23,410 nucleotides of DNA from Chara braunii (lineage: Eukaryota > Streptophyta > Charophyceae > Charales > Characeae). Both the position numbers and the translations under genes were made by a program. The stretch is from contig BFEA01000390.1 in the NCBI GenBank assembly GCA_003427395.1, positions 1,005,413-1,028,822 on the forward strand, written 5' to 3'. Within the stretch, counting starts at the first letter, position 1. Every line of letters begins with the position of its first letter. The notes under the pieces were generated by a model. It saw only the letters and a program-made list of their open reading frames with translations. It was not told the DNA's origin and ran no database searches. Shown here piece by piece: positions 1-8,293 of this stretch.

Positions 1-725
1 CTACCAAACCACCTGGAGGGGGTATGCCAAACATAGGAGAAAAGGTTGACCCTGTGTGCTGCGGCATCGATGAGGGACCCGCACCTACAGGGGGATCTAC
101 AGCAAATTGCGGCTGCCTCACCACTGTGCGAGGAGCCTGAAGTTCAGCCAGGATTTGTTTCTGGCCTGCCACCAATTCGGCCAGCAATTCCTGCTGGACG
201 TTCTGCGCTTCAGCAGCGGAAAGTAAAGCATTATGCAGCACACGAACAGCAGGGTCTAATGCCGCCTCATCCAGTCCTTCCAAATTGCCTAGCTCCTGTC
301 TTCTACTACCTAGTCTAGCTTTTCTCAGGATTGCTCTCCTTCTCCTCTCTGCTGCCTCGTCCAACTCATCCTGAAGTTCTTCTGCTTGCCGAATTTCTAA
401 ATCCTCCGGCATGAGTTGAGTTTGTTGGCTGACTCGCAAGCTAGCAATCTGACTAGTGGTCCCCTAAAAACCACTCTGACTGACTCCTGACGAAGTGGAC
501 TGTGTAGAGATTTGCGACATAGCTGAGGTAGCCATGGTTGCACCGGTACTAGCTGAGACTCTAGTCTTGGCACTATCCTCAGTTGCCGCTCTCCTTGCCG
601 CTGCTCTCTCTCTCGTCTCCTGGACCTAACTCCAAGAATGTCAAGGGTCGACTACGGCCAGTCCCGCGAGTAGTCCTACGGTCGTCCACTAGCAACTCCT
701 CCTCACTAGTGCTCGCATCACTCAT
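1..725 (-). pseudogene. LTR-retrotransposon gag, N-terminal part, broken and truncated by window edge
   Basis: Read on the minus strand, an ATG at 725-723 opens an acidic/Ser-Thr-rich leader (MSDASTSEEELLVDDRR), followed by an Arg/Ala/Glu-rich segment. Next comes a long charged helical stretch with motifs such as EIRQAEELQDELDEAAERRR and EAQNVQQELLAELVAGQKQ, then a Pro/Gly-rich tail (GIPPPGGLV) that runs out of the window. This layout (disordered leader, coiled coil, Pro-rich linker) resembles the region before the capsid-like domain in Ty3-type Gag proteins of repeat-rich plant and algal genomes. The frame changes once, around 625-640, and an in-frame TAG lies at 466-464, so it is not intact. 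No zinc knuckle or capsid core is inside the window. The assignment rests on style and composition, not on a diagnostic motif; a host coiled-coil protein is the alternative. Confidence 0.5.
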
Positions 726-1470
726 GAGCTACAGTGTGTGTGATCTAAACTAGAATCCACACTGAATCCTACTTGAGCCTGACACACAACCGATTATGAA
801 CCACAACTAATTTCGGTCGGCTGGAATAGAAACAGTTAGGTGATATAGTAACAACTAAAGTCAGGTCCTACATGATATATTAAATCTATTTTTAGATTAC
901 CCTGGAACAGATTGCAATACAGTAAAGATCTAATCTGTTTGTAGCTGTCTGTTAGTTGTTAGTCAAGTCTGTAACAACTAGATAATCAAAAATAAAAATA
1001 ACATCTCCTGTTGGAGATGTATGCTTGATGGCAGATTGTCTGTTGATTGCCACTGCGAACAGTTACCAGAATCCCCCCTCCCCTGTATCCTTCTTGAGTG
1101 GTCACTTTGTGTCAACGTTACTGAGCATCTGGTTGAGCAGCGTGTCTAAAGGTGTGCAATCCGGCCCACCCCTGTGCCCCAAGTCATTGTCGAACATGCC
1201 AGCCCATCCACTCTTATTTATCCTCGTACGGAACGAGCCTTACACCCGGTTGATCTGGCTGATCAGGAGGGATTTAAGGAGAGCCCCCATCTCCTCAGGA
1301 ATTATTTAACGTCGCAGACAGGACGACGATCACAGCCAGGTTCAAATCCGAGTCCCCCATCCAGAAATATTTATAGACGGTCTGGTAAGCATCTCATTAA
1401 AGGCTGGCATGCCCTGCACGACCTCTATTGCGCAAGCAGCGATACCAAGGACTTCCTGCCCAAGCATGCG
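726..1470. other. Non-coding stretch upstream of the minus-strand gag
   Basis: This AT-rich leader has no convincing coding frame. If the gag at 1-725 belongs to an LTR element, its leader, primer-binding site and 5' LTR should lie here or further right; I could not find a PBS or LTR ends. The only clear structure is a perfect hairpin at 1001-1020 (ACATCTCC, loop TGTT, GGAGATGT). A B-box-like GGTTCAAATCC at 1339-1349 has no matching cloverleaf. Confidence 0.5.
1001..1020. repeat. Perfect 8-bp hairpin, TGTT loop
   Basis: ACATCTCC (1001-1008) pairs perfectly with GGAGATGT (1013-1020) around the loop TGTT. It follows a run of A/T and precedes the minus-strand gag leader. Function unknown. Confidence 0.6.
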
Positions 1471-1475
1471 TGTAC

Positions 1476-1583
1476 TACAGTCGTCCCCCGAATACAACGT
1501 ACGATCATTATAGCTGAATTTAGACTGAAAGATACACCAAATTCAGCTATAATGACCGTACATGTATTCGGGGGAAGACTGTA
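1476..1583. mobile_element. Tc1/mariner/pogo-like MITE, 104 bp, flanked by TA
   Basis: The 104-bp core (1478-1581) begins CAGTCGTCCCCCGAATACA and ends with the near-exact inverse, CAG...CTG, flanked by TA at 1476-1477 and 1582-1583. The arms (1478-1521 and 1539-1581) pair over about 43 nt with only a few mismatches and one indel, around a 17-nt loop (1522-1538). TA duplication with CAGT-type termini is characteristic of Tc1/mariner/pogo elements, including plant pogo-like MITEs such as Emigrant. There is no coding capacity, so mobilisation would have to be in trans. High arm identity suggests fairly recent insertion or recent formation by foldback. The family (pogo versus another TA-specific group) is inferred from the termini only. 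Confidence 0.75.
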
Positions 1584-1589
1584 GTCCCA

Positions 1590-1735
1590 GCGGGTTGGCA
1601 TGGTGACCGTGACCTGAGTGCTTCGTCCAGGGCCCTTCACAGGCTTCACCCGTCTCCCACCAGCTTGCTGCCCAGGAAGAATGTCGACTCTCAAGGTTGA
1701 GCGCTCGCGACACCTCACATCGAGAGGACTGTCAA
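1590..1735 (-). other. Possible exon, unrecognised, interrupted by the MITE
   Basis: On the minus strand a frame runs from about 1718 downward with a basic, non-repetitive peptide (VDILPGQQAGGRRVKPVKGP, then a Thr/Val-rich stretch). It continues without a stop straight through the MITE and ends at about 1425. Candidate splice-acceptor AGs lie just upstream, and the donor at 1800-1795 of the neighbouring candidate exon points towards it. I do not recognise the protein. If this is a real exon, the MITE has been inserted into it or exonised. The frame could equally be chance. Confidence 0.2.
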
Positions 1736-1800
1736 GACAGAACTCACTTCCTCACGGTAAGAAGAGATGAAGAGGGTAGATAAGGAAGAGAGCAACGTAC

Positions 1801-2010
1801 CTCATAAATGCTGCCCCCAACCACAGATTTCTCACCGGTAACCTGATGTGCAATTATGATGACCGGTCCTTGCCTCGGCACAACCAACAGCAGAATGCGG
1901 TTCCACCTCGGCTTAATATGCCACATCAGCGAGCTCTCATCTCCAGCATACATCCCGTATGTCACCACATAGCTCCCTGGCGCGCCCACTCTACCCTGGG
2001 CCGCCCAATG
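1801..2010 (-). other. Possible exon of an unrecognised protein-coding gene
   Basis: Minus-strand reading gives a peptide with ordinary globular-protein composition: VTYGMYAGDESSLMWHIKP, then a basic residue and a strongly hydrophobic stretch (ILLLVVP, then GPVIIIAHQVTGEKSVVGG), ending in GSIYE. It stops exactly at GAG|GTACGT (donor at 1800-1795). Upstream the frame hits stops above about 2030, and AG acceptors are available at about 2000-2035. The pattern (open frame, plausible composition, donor at the end) fits an internal exon. No family motif is recognisable, and a fragment of a transposon protein is possible. Confidence 0.3.
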
Positions 2011-2724
2011 TTCAATGCCAATGCCTTATCACTGCCCCACACCTCATGCGAAGCACCAATAGCTATCGCGAAGAACCAATGAAGCGCAATATGAACCAGC
2101 TCCGATACCAAATTGCAAGGAAAATAAGCAACAGCGAGATGACAATTCCAGATCACACCATCACATTGAAAGCCATATAGTCACACCGTGTCCAGAGAGC
2201 AGCATTGCACCAATAATACACCAATGGAGGTTCGTAGCACTGAAAACCAATGTTCCTGGAGAGCATACTCTCTCCTCTCAACACAAGAGTCCAGTTCCTT
2301 CACACTCACACTTGGCGCTCAGCGCCCAGCCTACTCCTACACAGCTACTACAGACTACAAAAAGATGATGCAACTGTTGACATCAGCGGCAGCCCGAAGT
2401 ACTTGAAGATGTCGCCCATGCAGACCATCGCCAATACAAGGTAAGTGCCCTCAAATCATCATCATCATCATCCTTCACCTATCCCCTGACTACACCCACA
2501 CCTGTCCTTTCTTTCACCCGAAGACCACCCCTGCGCCTCACTGTAGTCCAAGCCTAGCCTGCTATGAAGGCTGGCTATGGCGCTGCCCTTAGCAGCGCCC
2601 TTCTTCCCTGCACGACCGCACGTGCTGCACCTCGCCTCTCAGCGCCAGCCAGCAGCCGCGAGCCTTTGCTCCACCAGCGCTGCCGCCAGCATGCGAGTGC
2701 CTGAATGAGGCAGCCAGGGCCGAG
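2011..2724. other. Unassigned, no supported gene
   Basis: Short overlapping frames on both strands, none convincing. A good plus-strand donor consensus (CAAG|GTAAGTGCC) lies at about 2438-2447, and a short (ATC)n microsatellite follows at about 2455-2470. I see no transposon ends or RNA genes. Confidence 0.4.
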
Positions 2725-2867
2725 CTCTTTCCTTTATGGAAAGAGTTGGTCTGCTCTCGCAGCCTGGCTGCACTGGCCTGGGCCCAGAAGCTTCCGGATG
2801 GCCCAAGGAGGCTGCCTGTGTACAGTAGCTACTGGGCTGCTGGGCCTCGTTCGGTTGGGCGCCCAAC
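2725..2867. repeat. Cluster of five perfect palindromes/hairpins in 143 bp
   Basis: Perfect inverted repeats follow one another: CTCTTTCC-TTTAT-GGAAAGAG (2725-2745), GCAGCC-T-GGCTGC (2759-2771), CTGGGCCCAG (2778-2787), AGTAGCTACT (2824-2833) and GTTGGGCGCCCAAC (2854-2867). They are unrelated in sequence. The cluster precedes the roughly 150-bp repeat copy at 2961. Function unknown. Confidence 0.65.
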
Positions 2868-2960
2868 TGTCTCTGTATGAGGCTGCGAATCACGCCCAGG
2901 GCCTGCATTCTTTGGAAAAGCCCGGAGGGCCGTGGAAATGTCTTTGTTGCTCGGCCTGTG

Positions 2961-3120
2961 TTCCTCTCAACCAACTGGCGCGTCGCAACTGCCTGGACCC
3001 CAAATATGAAATTGACAGTCAAGGGCCTCTTGCAAAAAGCCAGGCCCGCCTTCACTTAGGGCAGGCGCCTCCGCCTTCACTTAGGGCGGGTAAGGCTGCA
3101 AACAGGGCCCCATAGGCCTA
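2961..3120. repeat. Diverged interspersed repeat, copy 1
   Basis: It matches 5059-5192 over most of its length. Shared blocks include AACTGCCTG(G/A)ACCCC, GAAATTGACAG, AGGCCCGCCTTCA and a final GGGCCC..TAGGCC. This copy carries an internal 25-bp tandem duplication (CCGCCTTCACTTAGGGC at 3046 and again at 3071). Both copies lie in the same orientation, copy 2 immediately beside a Ty3 integrase remnant. A retroelement-derived non-coding segment is the likely origin. Confidence 0.6.
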
Positions 3121-3613
3121 CCAAGGACCCTGATCCTCGCAGAAAGAAGTCCAAGAGAACTCTGAGCCAACAGACAGGCATGAGAAAATTGTTAGCCCCA
3201 CTCAATGTCCCTCTTCAACAAAGATCCTAAAACAGAGGACATAAACATGGCAATCAGCAGACCCCTTACGTTTACTCAAAGATCCACTAAGCATCTACAC
3301 AGGACAATATGACTGCCTGAGACCATGAATCGCTACCATCATGCACCAGTGCCCACAAAGGTCCTGTCACCTGTGGACAACTGGACGGATGCGGTGCAAG
3401 AGCACATGGAGCGACGACCATTTTTAGCTTCGGCCTTATTGCTTATTAACCAGTGCCGTTCCCCGTCTGCAATCAGACTCTTCGACTTCGACCTTCAGCA
3501 TGCGTACGAACAGATGACCATCAAGCTGGCGACTCGTCGCCCACACAAAGCTCAGAGATAACGGAGCCAAGAACACAACTCAGATTCAAATTTGTCTTGG
3601 CCAGCTATGGCCG
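3121..3613 (+). other. Unassigned; one possible ORF at 3325-3561
   Basis: An ATG-initiated 78-codon frame (3325-3561) has reasonable composition: a Pro/Val start, then WTDAVQEHMERRPFLASALL, then a basic C-terminus. I recognise no domain, and there is no second exon I can attach. The motif GGCCA-GCTA-TGGCC near 3600-3613 is a short hairpin whose core, GCTATGGCC, recurs at 3929 and 3967. Confidence 0.25.
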
Positions 3614-3745
3614 ACACTTGCGCTCTCAACAACTTCTTCGTACACATACACTGGGTCTCCCTGGATGTCCCGACACACACACACACTCAAAGCCAACACC
3701 TTCACACACACACACACACGTGCATACTAACACTAACACCTACCT
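3614..3745 (+). repeat. 132-bp direct repeat, copy 1 (artefactual duplication)
   Basis: Identical, base for base, to 3784-3915. Contains two (AC)n stretches. The two copies are separated only by the 38-nt adapter described in the next entry, which marks the duplication as a library or assembly artefact rather than biology. Confidence 0.9.
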
Positions 3746-3783
3746 CTGTCTCTTATACACATCTAGATGTGTATAAGAGACAG
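3746..3783. other. Nextera mate-pair junction adapter (sequencing contamination)
   Basis: CTGTCTCTTATACACATCT (3746-3764) is followed directly by its reverse complement, AGATGTGTATAAGAGACAG (3765-3783). These are two head-to-head 19-bp Tn5 mosaic ends, exactly the junction adapter of Nextera mate-pair libraries. Flanking sequence repeats identically on each side. Translations across it give the familiar adapter peptides (SYTHLDVYKRQ, MCIRDR), so any gene model through here is false. Confidence 0.97.
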
Positions 3784-3915
3784 ACACTTGCGCTCTCAAC
3801 AACTTCTTCGTACACATACACTGGGTCTCCCTGGATGTCCCGACACACACACACACTCAAAGCCAACACCTTCACACACACACACACACGTGCATACTAA
3901 CACTAACACCTACCT
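3784..3915 (+). repeat. 132-bp direct repeat, copy 2 (artefactual duplication)
   Basis: Exact second copy of 3614-3745, offset 170 bp (132 + 38 adapter). After it the sequence continues into apparently genuine DNA (TTGCTGACGTGG). The true locus probably holds a single copy and no adapter. Confidence 0.9.
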
Positions 3916-4590
3916 TGCTGACGTGGCGGCTATGGCCGCCGTCTTCCTCCTACACTAACACCTTTCGGCTATGGCCAATCTCCCTCCTCTCAGCCCTCTT
4001 CGTCCTACGGGCACCTGCAGACCTCCTTGCACAAGACGCTCAGGCAGCGCTTCCACACTGCTCACAGGCAGAATGCATGAATGAGTTGACGTTGCCTCTT
4101 GATTTATACTTCGGGTTGTCAAAGATCTGCCTTTCGGACCCTGGCCCCGGGCGTACACAGACCCACATGGTACTTGCTCACTTGACAAAGTGCGACCGGG
4201 ACTGGGTACCGCTGACTGGGGAGAGTTAGTCTGCCCACTTGCCCACGGTTTACCTCCTACGACCTACGAAGGTTGCTTCCGGAAGCTCCAGAAGGCTGTC
4301 GAGTTGACCCTATGGCACTGTAGCAGCTACGACCTTGACTCTTGGGGACTGTAGCAGCTACAACTCCTACCACTGCTATGACTTCTAACCTACGACCAGA
4401 CTACCTACAGCAAGCGAACAGACAACTCTCAAGACACAGGTCGTGGGTACAAACATGCGCAGGGCAACTGATATTGTACACGGGTAAGGGCGAGGTCTAG
4501 GGATCGAGCCCTGCGAACAACATCTGCTAATGTAACGGTGAAAACTGTTTCACTCCAGAAGGCCTAAATTAGAGGTCCTCTGAGAATAAC
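3916..4590. other. Unassigned non-coding stretch with small repeats
   Basis: No supported gene. GGCGGC-TATG-GCCGCC (3925-3940) is a perfect 6-bp hairpin sharing the GCTATGGCC core seen at about 3606 and 3967. ACTGTAGCAGCTAC occurs twice, about 30 bp apart (near 4317 and 4347). If the integrase remnant at 4591-4920 keeps its original context, the 3' LTR of that minus-strand element should begin in this stretch; I could not identify its ends. Confidence 0.4.
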
Positions 4591-4920
4591 TCAATCTACA
4601 ATAGGATCTTTACCTTTCTTCACTCTTTCATAGGCACGAGCTATGTCGGGAGATGTCTCTAGAAGTTCTGTCCATGTAAACAAGCGATCGTCTTCCCGCT
4701 CTTGGTAAGAAAATCTGACTTTGTACTGTTTCTGTGGACGACCTCTACCTCCTGTTCTGAACACGTCTTCATCTACTATGCGATGAATGTTTTACCTTCC
4801 GTCCATATCCGGAGGGATCATCGATCTCCTCGACGGAAATTGCTGACTCGTGGTGCAGGGTAACTTTGACGAATGGAAAACTGGGTAGGTGTGGAGGTGT
4901 GCTGGAATCTCATGGTGTAG
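4591..4920 (-). pseudogene. Ty3-type retrotransposon pol, C-terminal end of integrase
   Basis: The minus-strand frame reads HHEIPAHLHTYPVFHSSKL, then a Ser/Gln-rich PSRRSMIPPDMDG linker, a Gly-Arg-rich GGRGRPQKQYKVRF segment, and ends ...DIARAYERVKKGKDPIVD before TGA at 4593-4591. Established pattern: Ty3/gypsy integrases end with a (I/L)HPVFHVSxLKPY motif, a variable linker, and often a chromodomain-like tail with YxVxW. The HTYPVFHSSKL block and following linker match this layout closely. An in-frame TAA lies at about 4795-4793, between DMDGR and NIHRIVDED. The Arg-rich sequence to its right (about 4920-5118) does not look like the rest of integrase, so the element is cut or rearranged there. 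The tail's chromodomain identity is uncertain. Confidence 0.7.
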
Positions 4921-5058
4921 GACGGCCCATCGTCTCCGCTCTTGACGTCTAGGACTGGCCATGGTCCTCAATATGCGGGCAACAGCTTCTGCGAGATGTT
5001 CTCCTCTGCGTGATGTTCTACTCCGGAGCTCCTCAGGAGCAAACTCTTTAGGCCTGCG

Positions 5059-5192
5059 TTCCCTCAGCGAACTGACGTGATACAACTGCCTGAACCCCAT
5101 GGACGAAATTGACAGCATTGGGCTTCTCGTGATTTGTTAGGCCCGCCTTCATGTAGGGTGGGCACATCTGTATCAGGGGGCCCTTAGGCCGG
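5059..5192. repeat. Diverged interspersed repeat, copy 2
   Basis: Homologous to 2961-3120 (blocks AACTGCCTGAACCCC, GAAATTGACAG, AGGCCCGCCTTCA). It lies just upstream, in the transcriptional sense, of the integrase remnant. It lacks the 25-bp internal duplication of copy 1. CAGTACCAGTACCAGTAC at about 5219-5236 is a short tandem 6-mer just beyond it. Confidence 0.6.
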
Positions 5193-6340
5193 TGGCTGTA
5201 CTTGTCTGCACCAGCCACCCCAGTACCAGTACCAGTACTTGTCTGCACCAGCCATGCAGTGCGCTACTCCAAAATAACATTGAGATGGTTACGACTAAAC
5301 TGCTATGGTGAAGAAATAACATTTAGAAAGAGGGGAATGGTGATTCAAGGACCACATCGGGAAACATTTAAGACAAACTATATTTTTATAAGAGGTATAC
5401 ACAGCCATGCAGTGATACGAAACTAAAAGACATTGCTGAGGATTACCTTCTGGAGCAGTTCTCTCTTCCGAGTCTTCCTCAACCCCCATTTCACTGCTAT
5501 CTTGCTCTTTTCCTGAACAACATGGCATGGATTCAAATAATGCATATATAAACATCTGAATTTGCAAGACAAAAATGGAGTGCACACAAGGCAAGTTGAA
5601 TCAACAGAATAGCAAATGTGGCTTTGCAGAACAATCACAATTCTATTCCACGTCTTTAGAATGGGACTGAATTCATAATCCATAAATGATCGACTGTTGG
5701 GATTGCAGGATTTGAACTGGCAGTCCGCCCCAGTATACTGTATTTGAAGTGTGTTTGTTCTCGTTGAACCAAACAGAGCAAACACTGTTGTGTTGTTTTC
5801 ATTTACTGTTTTGAAGCTGGTGTGGTGAAGCGTAGACCTGCGGGTACAGTCTCTGTTTGCCTGGCGTAGCTGAAGGACCTTTCTGCCTGGCCGTTTAGGC
5901 TTTTTCTTTTGGTAGGCGAACACTGTAGGCCTAGACAAGTAAAGTTTCCTCAAAAATGACGAGTTGGGGCAAAACCCTCATTCACCCCCACAAATTGCTG
6001 TCTGAGATTACTGCAACTTCTGAGCAAATGCCATCCTTCTGAGTTTTTTTTCCTTTCTCTTTTGTTGTTGTTGTTGTAAGGACCTGCCAAAACAGGGACT
6101 GAGAAAACATCTGATCAGTGATTTCTGAGTTTTGCCGCTGGAATGAATGCCTTGCTGAGATTCCAGCTTTTTGCGGACTTTTCTAACTCCGTGTGTGTGC
6201 ATGCTTGCTGGTCTACGTGACTGTCAAGAGTTTGTCGGCCCAAGTGTGTGTGTGACCCGCAAGGGCACTTGTCTGTTTGGGAAGCCCTGCTAAGGAGGAG
6301 GAAGAAGGGACTAGGAGAGGGGAGCGCCTGGGGTACTTAC
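5193..6340. other. Unassigned, probably non-coding
   Basis: The longest frame (minus strand, 5953-5423, 176 codons) has a non-ATG first codon, Cys/Ser/Lys-rich composition and no recognisable motif; I regard it as probable chance. A short (TTG)n run lies at about 6061-6077. GGATTTGAAC (5709-5718) resembles a B box on the minus strand, but the flanks do not make a tRNA. Confidence 0.4.
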
Positions 6341-6493
6341 CTGGGTATGGTGGATGTCACCTTCATCACTTTGGTGGGCGCTACATCTGGAAGGCCCCAT
6401 TGGTAGAGCTGCATCAAGATGCTTCGAGCCAGAGCCAGACATGGCAGCCTGAGTGAAAGAGGCCATAGCTGCTTTGCGTTGTCTTTTGCACAT
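6341..6493 (-). other. Possible exon, unrecognised
   Basis: Minus-strand frame of about 50 codons (KAAMASFTQAAMSGSGSKHL, then an Ala/Pro/Ser-rich stretch) ending at CCCAG|GTAAGTACC, a strong donor at 6340-6335. No domain is recognisable. Upstream, the minus-strand pyrimidine run ending in TTCCAG near 6530 could be its acceptor. Low confidence because composition is simple. Confidence 0.2.
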
Positions 6494-6512
6494 CAGGGCA
6501 AGGCCCTTAGTA

Positions 6513-6582
6513 GTCCGCCATAGCCTCGGCCTGGAAGAAGAGGGAGAAGAGGGAGAAGAGGGCAGCGATGGCTATGGTGGAC
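6513..6582. repeat. Imperfect inverted repeat around a GGAGAAGAG tract
   Basis: GTCCGCCATAGCC (6513-6525) pairs with GGCTATGGTGGAC (6570-6582), 12 of 13 positions, around a loop containing three copies of the 9-mer GGAGAAGAG. The GGCTATGG core is the same as in the hairpins near 3606, 3929 and 3967. Confidence 0.5.
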
Positions 6583-7101
6583 CTCTTGTTCTGCTGGCAG
6601 TAGAAGTGGGATTCGGACATTGATTCTCGTTCTGCCATCCATCATTATTATTATTATTATTTATTGTTTGAATAATAGGGGAGGAGAAAAGGAGGAGGAG
6701 TTTGATTGGCTAGAAGAAGGGGGAATTGCAATAACCCATGCAGTAAGCCTCGTGGAATGTTTAAGGGCCTCGCCAGGCCACCACTCAGACCCAGGCTGAA
6801 AGGGAGAAAAGACCCCTACGTGGGGCCTGAGCGGGCGACCAAAGTCAACTTCCCGACGACCAACAGTCAGAGTCAAAACGGACCCAGCCCAGGCCGCCGA
6901 TCAGACACACACAATTGCTTGTATGCAGGTACCCAGACAGCATCAGGACCAAGTGGAAGCCTGCAACTGTACACAATCCAGGCCCTCGGATGTGAGTCAA
7001 TCTGTATGACTGTGGGAGGGAGACCTGAGGCCAGACTGCCTTGTCAAACACTACATAATGCTTGGTCTCCAGGAGGTCAACATTCAGTCTTGCTATGCTG
7101 C
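6583..7101. other. Unassigned non-coding stretch
   Basis: Contains a (TTA)n microsatellite at about 6645-6663 and otherwise only overlapping short frames (for example 6706-7149 plus) without recognisable motifs. Confidence 0.4.
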
Positions 7102-7178
7102 CTTGACGCTGGCTTGACGCTGGCTGGACGCTGGCTCAACGCTGGTTGAACGCTGGCTTGACGCTCGCTGTGCGCTGG
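7102..7178 (+). repeat. 11-bp tandem repeat, seven units
   Basis: Seven consecutive 11-mers with consensus CTTGACGCTGG fill 7102-7178 without gaps. Units 1 and 2 are identical and the others differ at one to three positions. The period is not a multiple of three, arguing against coding selection. Confidence 0.85.
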
Positions 7179-7532
7179 TACTGTGGACGACGACGCGGGA
7201 CTGTGGCAGCATGCTGACGCCTTCTCTGCTGAGCGCCAGCCTCTGCTGATGTGGCGCAGGTCACGTGTCTTCATTGCTGATGTGGGACTGGCCACGATGT
7301 CTACATGAGGTGATTCATCGCAACAAGGAGGGAGATCGGGATCTGTGGATGATTGGGGAAGTGGTACTCACCTGAGGTTGACGTCGATACCCTGCACTGC
7401 TGTTTGTCTTCATTGTCTCCACAGGATGACAGTGCCACGTGGCGCTTCTACGTGATCAGGACTTGTCAGATTCGTTATTGGATACCGTTGATGATGTGGA
7501 GGCGAGGGGAAGCCCGGAGAAGGAGTGGGTAA

Positions 7533-7683
7533 TGTTGGGTTACTCTTTCAGTGGTCATTGATTCTCTCTTCCACCCTCTCCGCTGTCTATTCCCCCTCCA
7601 CTCTCTTCGTCTATTGGTAACGAGACATTGTATCAGATATCACTTTCACAATTATTGGAGGCATTGCAGATCTGAGTCTTCTT

Positions 7684-7728
<45 letters not shown>

Positions 7729-8132
7729 CCCACGAATCCACTGTTCCCTGCCAGTGGCAAGTGGCAACACATGTTTCTTTTCCCATCCCCACCCTGACTG
7801 ACGACCGGTCCATGCAAAGGGGCATTGAGAAAAGATCTCAAGAGAATTCCCTATGGGATCTATGAAGCCCCCTGGTGTTCAGAGACTAGAGTGACCTCCC
7901 GTACCAAGAGCCAGAGTTGAGAACCAGATGCTTCACACCGATCCTGGTTATGATGGACAAGATAGCCAAATTGAGAGTAGGAATTAATTAGTGGTAGGTT
8001 GGACGACAGTGACAGAGCTCCCATACAGCATCCTGGTAGGTTCATGATACCCAGCAAAAGTGATGACTAATTCCATGGCTGACATCATTTGACACTTCGA
8101 CGTCTGACGAGTATCTTCCTGGGTTCATTACA
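7533..8132 (+). mobile_element. Possible 5' LTR (TGTTGGG...TTACA) upstream of a Met-type PBS
   Basis: A TG-initiated segment (TGTTGGGTTACTC at about 7533) and a CA end (GGTTCATTACA, 8132) bracket about 600 bp directly before a primer-binding-site-like sequence. No second LTR copy is in the window and the left boundary is a guess. The segment contains a 41-nt poly-T. Confidence 0.3.
7688..7728. repeat. Poly-T, 41 nt
   Basis: An uninterrupted run of 41 T. It could be the poly-A tail of a minus-strand retroposon whose body lies to the right, or a homopolymer expansion. I see no clear target-site duplication. The length in the assembly is likely imprecise. Confidence 0.6.
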
Positions 8133-8135
8133 ATT

Positions 8136-8147
8136 TGGTATGAGAGC
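8136..8147 (+). other. LTR-retrotransposon primer-binding site, initiator-Met tRNA type
   Basis: TGGTATGAGAGC differs at one base from the common plant tRNA-iMet PBS (TGGTATCAGAGC). It sits 3 nt after a CA that could end an LTR (TTACA|ATT|TGG), the usual spacing. What follows does not look like a gag leader, so the element is truncated or mutated. Confidence 0.45.
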
Positions 8148-8290
8148 ATACCTCCTTCATCGCGATCTGCTGTCAGGCGCTGACGTGGCACCCAGGTAAG
8201 TGGGAGGTGCCGCATGTGCAGGAACGGAACGCGTTTATTAACTCGCGTGGTCAATACCGCATGTCTAGACAGAGTACCGCACGTGCATGC
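8148..8290. other. Unassigned short stretch
   Basis: Contains a donor-like CCCAG|GTAAGTG at about 8192-8202 and no coding frame I can support. Confidence 0.4.
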
Positions 8291-8293
8291 AGT

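Noticed and set aside
1339-1349. tRNA or SINE B box (GGTTCAAATCC), with a box-A-like TGGCTGATCAGG about 85 bp upstream
   Set aside because: No acceptor stem or T-stem pairing, spacing too long without a convincing intron, no poly-A tail.
3592-3900. Open frames of about 100 codons running across 3746-3783
   Set aside because: They translate the sequencing adapter (SYTHLDVYKRQ and similar) and the artefactual duplication; not biological.
4493-4526. tRNA-like GGGATCGAGCCC near 4500
   Set aside because: No cloverleaf can be formed and box A is absent.
5709-5718. Minus-strand tRNA T-arm-like sequence GTTCAAATCC
   Set aside because: The T-stem has mismatches and no D-arm, anticodon arm or acceptor stem can be built.
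5423-5953. 176-codon minus-strand ORF as a gene
   Set aside because: Non-ATG first codon, no motif, low-complexity Cys/Ser/Lys composition; kept only as part of an unassigned stretch.
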